Source: Succinivibrio faecicola | GTDB taxonomy: Bacteria > Pseudomonadota > Gammaproteobacteria > Enterobacterales > Succinivibrionaceae | NCBI RefSeq assembly: GCF_019448115.1 | Contig: NZ_JAGFNY010000005.1 | Span: 1-64,000 of the forward strand | Length of the DNA: 64,000 nucleotides | Reading direction: 5' to 3' | In this document: piece by piece, positions 57,342 through 64,000 of the stretch | Layout: each line of letters begins with the position of its first letter | How positions within the stretch are numbered: the stretch's first letter is position 1 | Position numbers and translations under genes: made by a program | The notes under the pieces: model-generated | The model's input: the letters and a program-made list of their open reading frames with translations, nothing else | Told to the model about the DNA's origin: nothing | Database searches by the model: none

Positions 57342-57393
57342 CGCGATTTTCCCCATTTTTATGGGGATTATTTAACCCTATAAATTATATTTA

Positions 57394-58803
57394 TTATAGT
57401 GAGTAGTAAAGTTCAAACTCAGCAGGATGTGGGGTTGAACGAACTCTTGTGTCTTCAGCAGCCTTTAACTCGATGTATGCTTCAATCATATCATCTGAGA
57501 ATACGCCACCCTGCTTTAAGAACTCGTTGTCAGCCTTAAGAGCCTTTAGAGCTTCATCTAATGAACCACAAACCTGAGGAATGTTTGCTGCCTCCTCTGG
57601 AGGTAGGTCATATAAGTTCTTATCCATTGCCTCACCTGGTTCAATCTTGTTTAAGATACCGTCAAGACCAGCCATTAACATAGCAGCGAATGCTAAGTAT
57701 GGGTTTGCTGTACAATCAGGGAAACGAACCTCGATATGAGCAGTCTTAGGATTGATTGCATATGGAATACGGATTGAAGCTGAACGGTTAGCAGCTGAGT
57801 AAGCTAGCATTAAAGGAGCCTCAAAACCTGGAACTAAACGCTTGTATGAGTTAGTTGATGGGTTTGTGAAAGCATTTAATGCCTTAGCATGCTTGATGAT
57901 ACCACCGATGTACCATAAAGCTTCTTGTGATAAACCACCGTATAAGTTGCCAGCGAAGATGTTCTTTCCATCCTTACCGATTGACTGGTGGCAGTGCATA
58001 CCTGAACCGTTGTCACCATAAATTGGCTTTGGCATGAAGGTTGCGGTCTTGCCGTACTGGTTAGCAACATTCTGTACTACATACTTGTAAATCTGTACTT
58101 CGTCAGCTTTCTTTGTTAATGAGTTAAACTCGGTTGCAATCTCGTTCTGGCCTGCAGTAGCAACTTCGTGGTGGTGAGCTTCAATCTTTAAGCCCATCTG
58201 AGCCATAACCTTACACATTGCAGAGCGAATGTCCTGTGAAGAATCTACTGGAGGAACTGGGAAGTAACCACCCTTTACTGATGGACGGTAGCCCTTGTTA
58301 CCACCTTCGTATTCGGTTGCAGAGTTCCAAGCAGCTTCGATATCATCGATAGCAACCATTGAACCAGAAATGTCTGACTTGAAACGAACGTCATCGAATA
58401 AGAAGAACTCTGGTTCTGGACCAAAGAATGCTACATCACCGATACCGGTTGACTTTAAGTACTCTTCAGCACGCTTTGCAACAGAGCGTGGGTCACGGTC
58501 GTAACCAGTTAATGTCTGAGGCTCTAAGATATCGCAGCGAACGATGATAGTTGGATCAGCATAGAATGGGTCTAACTGAACTGTTTCGATATCAGGCATT
58601 AAGATCATATCTGACTTATCAATACCACGCCAGCCAGCGATTGATGAACCGTCGAACATTTTTCCCTGATCGAAGAACTTTTCATCGATGCACTCGATTG
58701 GTAAAGTAATGTGCTGCTCTTTACCCTTAGTATCTGTAAATCTTAAATCAGCAAAAACTACACCGTTCTTATTGATGAGATCGCTTACTGCATTAAAATC
58801 CAT
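57394..58803 (-). CDS. glnA: Glutamine synthetase type I
   Basis: Makes glutamine from glutamate, ammonia and ATP; dodecameric. 469 aa. Landmarks: [30 protein letters not shown], the ATP/metal segment [33 protein letters not shown] and IRIPY. The adenylylation tyrosine is present in [16 protein letters not shown], so control by GlnE is likely. Strong codon bias. AGGAG precedes the start. It leads the glnA-gltB-gltD series on the minus strand. I found no clear sigma-54 promoter upstream. Confidence 0.98.
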   Translation of the reverse strand: MDFNAVSDLINKNGVVFADLRFTDTKGKEQHITLPIECIDEKFFDQGKMFDGSSIAGWRGIDKSDMILMPDIETVQLDPFYADPTIIVRCDILEPQTLTGYDRDPRSVAKRAEEYLKSTGIGDVAFFGPEPEFFLFDDVRFKSDISGSMVAIDDIEAAWNSATEYEGGNKGYRPSVKGGYFPVPPVDSSQDIRSAMCKVMAQMGLKIEAHHHEVATAGQNEIATEFNSLTKKADEVQIYKYVVQNVANQYGKTATFMPKPIYGDNGSGMHCHQSIGKDGKNIFAGNLYGGLSQEALWYIGGIIKHAKALNAFTNPSTNSYKRLVPGFEAPLMLAYSAANRSASIRIPYAINPKTAHIEVRFPDCTANPYLAFAAMLMAGLDGILNKIEPGEAMDKNLYDLPPEEAANIPQVCGSLDEALKALKADNEFLKQGGVFSDDMIEAYIELKAAEDTRVRSTPHPAEFELYYSL

Positions 58804-59167
58804 TTAGATGCTCCTAATTTATCTAATGAATGAGTACTTAGTACCCGTGATTAACTTTTGATTAGATTTTCGTGGTATTAGTGAATTCTGTCAAAGTATA
58901 TTTGCTTTAGCACTAAAACAACCCATTATATTTTACTATATGTTGTAAAATGGTGCGAATATTATTATTTCTATATAAATCAAATAGATAAAAAACTAAA
59001 TAAAAGGATGTGTATATTTCTGGTATGAAAAATAAAAAATATCAATAACTTAAAATAGATATAAGGTATTGATATTTAAGAAGAAAAGTAAAATCAAATC
59101 AATTTGCTCAAATTATATGCATGCACCAAAAATGATCTTAAATTTTTCACAAATTTTGTTCATTTTT
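58804..59167. other. 364-bp gene-free region upstream of glnA
   Basis: AT-rich. It must hold the glnA promoter and contains the hairpin at 59037-59077. I searched by eye for the TGGCAC-N5-TTGC sigma-54 pattern on the minus strand and for GCACC-N-GGTGC NtrC sites and found no convincing match. No open frame or RNA gene seen. Confidence 0.5.
59037..59077 (-). terminator. AT-rich long hairpin, probable terminator of the GNAT gene
   Basis: Arms AAATATCAATAACTT and AAGGTATTGATATTT pair in 14 of 15 positions around an 11-nt loop. On the minus strand the right arm runs into a T-rich stretch. It lies about 90 nt past the GNAT stop and 230 nt before glnA. Confidence 0.55.
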
Positions 59168-59665
59168 CTATTTTTTAACAACTAGAGAATAGATTTCCTC
59201 GTTTATGTAGAACTCCTCCATATCAAGCCCCTGATCTCTTACTTTAATAAAACCTCTGTTTTTGTAAAAGGATAGACCTGGATTATGACGGTTTATGATT
59301 AGTTCAAGAGTAAAATCACTATTATCTTTCTTAAGAATATAGTTTTTTACTTTTTCAAGTAGAGCAGAGCCTATGCCTTTATTCTGATTCTTTATCTCTA
59401 CATAAATCTTTTGCATCAAATACAGGTTTGGCCCCTGTTCAATGAATGAGATAAGTCCTGTATCCTCACCATCACAGTTTGCAATAAAGAATATCTGTCC
59501 TTTATCAAAAGCATCAGTCAGTGCTTTTTGTGAATAGAACTTATCTAGCATGTAATCTATCTGTGATGTATTAAGAGTACTTTTAAATGAATCAGGAACA
59601 ATCTTTTTGGCCAATTTTCTGAGGACTAGAATATCTTCACCAGTAGCCTTTCTAATTTCAATCAT
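59168..59665 (-). CDS. GNAT-family N-acetyltransferase
   Basis: 165 aa. The acetyl-CoA site reads NKGIGSALLEKVKNYI (Q/N-x-G-I-G-S type), preceded by the strand YLMQKIYVE and followed by NRHNPGLSFYKNRGFIKV. Relatives include spermidine-acetyltransferase-like and general GNATs, and the substrate cannot be assigned. Strong ribosome-binding site AGGAGG about 6 nt upstream. It stands alone between carB and glnA with its own upstream region. It has more AT-rich codon use than the neighbouring metabolic genes, which may mark later acquisition. Confidence 0.82.
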   Translation of the reverse strand: MIEIRKATGEDILVLRKLAKKIVPDSFKSTLNTSQIDYMLDKFYSQKALTDAFDKGQIFFIANCDGEDTGLISFIEQGPNLYLMQKIYVEIKNQNKGIGSALLEKVKNYILKKDNSDFTLELIINRHNPGLSFYKNRGFIKVRDQGLDMEEFYINEEIYSLVVKK

Positions 59666-59773
59666 AACAGCCTCCTTGTTCTGATATTTTCAGTATAGAA
59701 AGAATTGGTTTATTTTCCTTATTTTTTGAAAAGATAGTTAAAGATCAATGCTTGAGATCAAAATTTTTGAGAC

Positions 59774-59804
59774 AAAAAAAATGCCCTGCATCATAGCAGG
59801 GCAT
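59774..59804 (-). terminator. Intrinsic terminator of carAB
   Basis: ATGCCCTGC/GCAGGGCAT stem, 6-nt loop, with a run of seven T on the minus strand. Confidence 0.92.
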
Positions 59805-59826
59805 GTGAGATTATGAATAAATTACA

Positions 59827-62800
59827 TTACTTTGAATACTTGTCGTTTACTAACTTATGCAGTTCCTGTAATGAATGTACAGATGCATATTCGTCAGCAC
59901 CAACTGCTTCAATGCTTGCAAACGCAGCATTAAGAGTTGTGGTATAGGTGATACCATATCTTAAACAGCTACGACGTAATGATCTTGAATCCTCAACAGA
60001 CTGACGGCCTTCAGTTGTGTTAATGATCCAGTCATAACGGCCTGTCTTAATAAAATCAAGAAGATTTGGTCTGCCTTCGTATACCTTGTTAACTCTTGTG
60101 CACTCAAGACCAGCTGCGTTAAGAACCTCACAGCTACCCTTGGTTGCTTCTAACTTGAAGCCTGCAGCAACAAGAAGCTTACCTAACTGAGCAAGTCTAT
60201 CCTGATCTGACTTCTTGATTGAAAGAAGAATAGTACCCTTTCTCTGAATAGGTGACTTAGCTGCTAACTGAGCCTTTGCATAAGCCTCAGGGAAGGTCAT
60301 GGCAGTACCCATGGTTTCACCTGTTGATCTCATTTCTGGTCCTAATAAAGGATCAGAGCCTGGGAATTTAGCAAATGGCAATACTACTTCCTTAACTGAG
60401 AAGTATGGTGGAATTACCTCATGAGTGACTCCCTGCTCAGCTAAAGTCTTACCAGTCATAACTCTTGCAGCAATCTTAGCTAAAGGTAAACCAGTAGCCT
60501 TTGATACGAATGGAACTGTTCTAGCAGCACGAGGGTTAACCTCGATTAAGTAGATGTTGTCCTCACGGATTGCAAGCTGAACGTTCATTAAGCCCTTAAC
60601 GTTAAGTGCAATAGCAAGTTCTTTTGAAATTTTTGTGATTCTCTCAATCATCTGCTCTGAGAGGTGATATGGAGGAAGAACACATGATGCATCACCTGAG
60701 TGAACACCACATTCTTCAACGTGCTCCATGATACCGCCGATAACAACGTCCTTACCGTCAGCTACAGCATCAACGTCGATTTCTGTTGCATGATCCAAGA
60801 ACTTATCTAACAGAACAGGTGACTTGTTTGAAACCTTTACTGCTTCAGCAAAGTAATGACGAAGATCTTCTTCACCATATACAACTTCCATTGCACGACC
60901 ACCTAATACGTAGGATGGGCGAACAACTAATGGATAACCGATGTCATTTGCAACTTCAACTGCCTGAGTTAAAGATGTAGCAGTACCGTTACGAGGCTGT
61001 AACAGATTTAGCTTGTTAACAACTTCCTGGAACAGCTTTCTGTCTTCTGCTCGATCAATATCATTAGGTGAAGTACCGATGATAGGTACACCCTCTTGCT
61101 CTAATTTCTTAGCAAGTTTTAATGGGGTCTGACCACCGAACTGTACGATAACACCAACAGGCTTCTCGATTCTTGCAATTTCAAGAACATCCTCAAGAGT
61201 TACAGGCTCAAAGTATAGTCTGTCTGAGATGTCATAGTCAGTTGAAACAGTTTCAGGGTTGCAGTTAACCATGATTGATTCATAGCCGTCTTCGCGAAGT
61301 GCCATTGAAGCATGAACACAGCAGTAATCGAACTCGATACCCTGGCCGATACGGTTAGGACCACCACCAAGAACGATAACTTTCTTCTTATCTGTTGGAC
61401 GAGCCTCACACTCCTGCTCATATGTTGAGTACATATATGCAGTAGATGTAGCGAATTCAGCAGCACAGGTATCAACTCTCTTGTAAGTTGGGAATACCTC
61501 AAATAACCAACGACGCTGACGAACCTGATCTTCAGTTGTCTTTAACAGTGTTGCAAGACGAGCATCTGAGAATCCTCTTGATTTGAGATCCTTCATCTGT
61601 TCTGCATCGATTGACTTTAATGTCTTATCCTGTAAAGACTGTTCGATGTCGATGATTTCCTTGATCTGAACTAAGAACCAAGGATCAATCTTTGTGTAGT
61701 CGAATACTTCTTCAACTGTCATACCTAAGCGGAAAGCATCGCCAAGGTACCAGATTCTGTGAGCACCAGCATTCTCAAGCTCATGTAAAAGCTTCTGTCT
61801 TGCATCAGGCTTGCTCATATCAAGTCTTGGATCGAAACCTAACTTGCCGGTTTCAAGACCGCGAAGAGCCTTCTGTAATGACTCCTCGAAGGTACGGCCG
61901 ATAGCCATAACCTCACCTACAGACTTCATCTGAGTTGTCAGGCGATCATCAGAATTTGGGAATTTCTCAAAGTTGAAACGTGGGATCTTGGTTACAACAT
62001 AGTCAAGGCTAGGCTCGAATGATGCAGGTGTCTTGTCACCTGTAATGTCATTGCCTAACTCATCAAGTGTATAGCCAACAGCAAGTTTTGCTGCAATCTT
62101 GGCAATAGGGAAACCAGTTGCCTTAGAAGCTAAAGCTGATGAACGAGATACACGAGGGTTCATCTCAATAATAACCATACGGCCATTATTTGGATTGATA
62201 CCGAACTGAACGTTAGAACCACCAGTCTCAACACCGATTTCACGTAAAACAGCCATAGCTGCATCACGCATAATCTGATATTCTTTATCTGTTAGAGTCT
62301 GTGCTGGAGCAACAGTGATTGAGTCGCCTGTATGAATACCCATTGGGTCGAGGTTCTCAATAGAGCAAACGATAATGCAGTTGTCCTTGCGATCACGAAC
62401 AACCTCCATCTCGTACTCTTTCCAGCCGATTAATGACTCGTCAATTAATAATTCGTGGGTTGGTGACAGCTCTAAACCCTTGTTACAGATTTCCTCAAAC
62501 TCTTCTGGGTTATAAGCAATACCGCCACCAGTACCACCCATTGTGAATGAAGGACGGATAATACATGGGAAACCAACCTGCTTTTGAACTTCCCATGCCT
62601 CTTCCATAGAGTGAGCAATTCCAGCACGAGGACACTCAAGGCCAATTTTCTTCATTGCCTTGTCAAATCTTTCTCTGTTCTCTGCCTTATCGATTGCATC
62701 AGCCTTGGCACCGATCATCTCAACATTGTACTTTGAAAGTACACCGTGCTTCTCAAGATCAAGTGCGCAGTTTAAAGCAGTCTGACCACCCATTGTAGGA

Positions 62801-63060
62801 AGAATTACATCAGGGCGCTCTTTAGCGATAATGTTTTCTACAACCTTCCAGTGGATTGGCTCAATGTATGTAACATCAGCAACATCAGGATCTGTCATGA
62901 TGGTTGCAGGATTAGAGTTAACAAGAATAACCTTGTAACCTTCCTCGCGAAGTGCACGACAAGCCTGGGTGCCTGAATAGTCAAATTCGCAGGCCTGACC
63001 GATAACAATAGGACCTGCACCTAGGATTAAAATGGATTTTATATCTGTACGCTTTGGCAT
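59827..63060 (-). CDS. carB: Carbamoyl-phosphate synthase large subunit
   Basis: Makes carbamoyl phosphate for arginine and pyrimidines from bicarbonate, ammonia (from CarA) and two ATP. 1077 aa with the usual duplicated ATP-grasp halves. The first half starts [21 protein letters not shown] with [17 protein letters not shown]. The second starts [21 protein letters not shown] with [18 protein letters not shown]. The C-terminal MGS-like allosteric domain covers about 940-1077. GGGG precedes the ATG. carA lies 15 bp upstream in the same operon. Confidence 0.98.
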   Translation of the reverse strand: MPKRTDIKSILILGAGPIVIGQACEFDYSGTQACRALREEGYKVILVNSNPATIMTDPDVADVTYIEPIHWKVVENIIAKERPDVILPTMGGQTALNCALDLEKHGVLSKYNVEMIGAKADAIDKAENRERFDKAMKKIGLECPRAGIAHSMEEAWEVQKQVGFPCIIRPSFTMGGTGGGIAYNPEEFEEICNKGLELSPTHELLIDESLIGWKEYEMEVVRDRKDNCIIVCSIENLDPMGIHTGDSITVAPAQTLTDKEYQIMRDAAMAVLREIGVETGGSNVQFGINPNNGRMVIIEMNPRVSRSSALASKATGFPIAKIAAKLAVGYTLDELGNDITGDKTPASFEPSLDYVVTKIPRFNFEKFPNSDDRLTTQMKSVGEVMAIGRTFEESLQKALRGLETGKLGFDPRLDMSKPDARQKLLHELENAGAHRIWYLGDAFRLGMTVEEVFDYTKIDPWFLVQIKEIIDIEQSLQDKTLKSIDAEQMKDLKSRGFSDARLATLLKTTEDQVRQRRWLFEVFPTYKRVDTCAAEFATSTAYMYSTYEQECEARPTDKKKVIVLGGGPNRIGQGIEFDYCCVHASMALREDGYESIMVNCNPETVSTDYDISDRLYFEPVTLEDVLEIARIEKPVGVIVQFGGQTPLKLAKKLEQEGVPIIGTSPNDIDRAEDRKLFQEVVNKLNLLQPRNGTATSLTQAVEVANDIGYPLVVRPSYVLGGRAMEVVYGEEDLRHYFAEAVKVSNKSPVLLDKFLDHATEIDVDAVADGKDVVIGGIMEHVEECGVHSGDASCVLPPYHLSEQMIERITKISKELAIALNVKGLMNVQLAIREDNIYLIEVNPRAARTVPFVSKATGLPLAKIAARVMTGKTLAEQGVTHEVIPPYFSVKEVVLPFAKFPGSDPLLGPEMRSTGETMGTAMTFPEAYAKAQLAAKSPIQRKGTILLSIKKSDQDRLAQLGKLLVAAGFKLEATKGSCEVLNAAGLECTRVNKVYEGRPNLLDFIKTGRYDWIINTTEGRQSVEDSRSLRRSCLRYGITYTTTLNAAFASIEAVGADEYASVHSLQELHKLVNDKYSK

Positions 63061-63075
63061 TTTTTTTCCCCAGAC

Positions 63076-64000
63076 CTATTTTCTGTATTCTTTCATTAAC
63101 TCAATAAAGTGCTTGAAAAGATCCATTGGATCGTGAGGTCCTGGACTTGCCTCAGGATGACCCTGGAAGGAGAATGCAGGAACATCAGTTCTCTCTACAC
63201 CCTGTAAGGTGCCGTCGAATAAAGACTTGTGGGTTGCCTTAAGGTTTGAAGGTAGAGTAGCCTCGTCAACACAGAAACCGTGATTCTGAGATGTAATATA
63301 TACAACACCAGTTGCAAGGTCTTTTACAGGATGGTTTGCTCCGTGGTGTCCGCATTTCATCTTAATGGTCTTTGCACCAGATGCTAATGAAAGCAGCTGA
63401 TGACCTAAACAGATACCGAATAATGGGATCTTCTTCTCAATGAACTCCTTGATTGCTTCCTGTGCGTAGGTACAAGGCTCAGGATCGCCAGGACCGTTTG
63501 ACAGGAAGATGCCATCTGGGTTCATGTTGACAACCTCAGATGCAGGAGTTTTTGCAGGAACAACAGTAACCTTACAGCCTAATGAAGTTAAAATTCTTAG
63601 AATATTGCGCTTGATACCGAAATCATAAGCAACAACATTGAATTCTGTTCTGCTCTTGTTGACGTAGCCCTGACCTAATTCCCAAGTACCTTCAGTCCAG
63701 TCATAAACCTTATCTGTGGTAACTTCTTTTGCAAGGTCCATACCTTTTAGACCTGGGAATGAACGGGCTAGCTCTAAAGCCTTTTCTTCTGTCATATTAG
63801 GATCAGTTGACAGACAGCCGTTCTGGGCTCCTTTTTCTCTAAGAATTCTTGTAAGCATACGGGTATCAATTCCATAGATACCTGGCTTCTTGTTCTCTGA
63901 TAGGTAGTCACTTAGGTTCCGTGTATTTCGGAAGTTGGATGCAACTAGTGATAAGTCTCTGATAATAAGACCCATTGCAAAAACATCACGAGATTCTACG
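63076..64000 (-). CDS. carA: Carbamoyl-phosphate synthase small subunit (5' end outside window)
   Basis: Glutaminase subunit that feeds ammonia to CarB. The frame stays open to the window edge, and the residues before the internal Met at 63975 (VESRDVFA) align with the known protein, so the gene is cut by the window and its start lies beyond 64000. About 80 N-terminal residues are missing. The class I amidotransferase triad is present: Cys in [17 protein letters not shown], and His and Glu in [23 protein letters not shown] and [13 protein letters not shown] are typical. Confidence 0.97.
   Translation of the reverse strand, partial: VESRDVFAMGLIIRDLSLVASNFRNTRNLSDYLSENKKPGIYGIDTRMLTRILREKGAQNGCLSTDPNMTEEKALELARSFPGLKGMDLAKEVTTDKVYDWTEGTWELGQGYVNKSRTEFNVVAYDFGIKRNILRILTSLGCKVTVVPAKTPASEVVNMNPDGIFLSNGPGDPEPCTYAQEAIKEFIEKKIPLFGICLGHQLLSLASGAKTIKMKCGHHGANHPVKDLATGVVYITSQNHGFCVDEATLPSNLKATHKSLFDGTLQGVERTDVPAFSFQGHPEASPGPHDPMDLFKHFIELMKEYRK

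Noticed and set aside
57282-57356. N-terminal extension of GltB from an ATG at 57356
   Set aside because: It would translate the hairpin between glnA and gltB, is unlike the family, and the ATG at 57281 has a properly spaced AAGG. The open frame itself is kept as a note in the attenuator finding.

Overview
The window is a low-GC gammaproteobacterial chromosome segment. Housekeeping clusters with gammaproteobacterial order are present: grpE-dnaK-dnaJ-greA, yhbY divergent from rlmE-ftsH-folP-glmM-secG, zapA-fthC, rimP-nusA-infB-rbfA, nadK-recN-dapB, carAB and smpB/ssrA. Other genes are a flagellin, a chemoreceptor, a DcuA/B-type C4-dicarboxylate transporter, citrate synthase, acetate kinase and NADP glutamate dehydrogenase. 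Together these fit a motile, fermentative, succinate-forming anaerobe. I infer the family Succinivibrionaceae (Succinivibrio/Anaerobiospirillum-like); this rests on gene content and composition, not on a database match.

Layout. 0-0.6 kb: the C-terminal part of an IS4-type transposase. 0.7-10.1 kb: a periplasmic solute-binding protein, a GNAT, ettA, flagellin, chemoreceptor, smpB, a nucleotidyltransferase and a SulP transporter. 10.3-12.9 kb: ssrA (tmRNA), followed by a small accessory island. The island holds a P-loop ATPase with a nuclease-like C-terminus, a cluster of inverted repeats, a second copy of the ssrA 3' end, and the decayed 3' end of a second ATPase gene. 13-23 kb: gltA, purU, pdxH, ackA, an MsbA-like exporter, ppk1, a lipoprotein gene and bamE. 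23-34 kb: the heat-shock genes, with two readable sigma-32 promoters, then greA, yhbY, rlmE, ftsH, a highly diverged folP, glmM and secG. 34-47 kb: fthC, zapA, rluB, a TerC/CBS/CorC-type membrane protein, a structured leader RNA, rimP-nusA-infB-rbfA, nadK-recN-GNAT-dapB. 47-64 kb, all on the minus strand: dcu with an SDR gene, gdhA, gltBD, glnA, a GNAT and carAB. The last group puts GDH, GS, GOGAT and carbamoyl-phosphate synthetase within about 15 kb.

Most transcription units end in clear intrinsic terminators, and several of these serve convergent genes on both strands. I saw no tRNA, rRNA or CRISPR. The points I find most worth a second look are: the duplicated ssrA 3'-end/ATPase module and its inverted repeats; the four-hairpin leader before rimP; a FolP homologue in the normal folP slot lacking most catalytic residues; a GrpE with a fourfold Cys-Glu-Cys pentapeptide repeat; an SDR protein lacking the catalytic tyrosine; and a strong hairpin squeezed between glnA and gltB.
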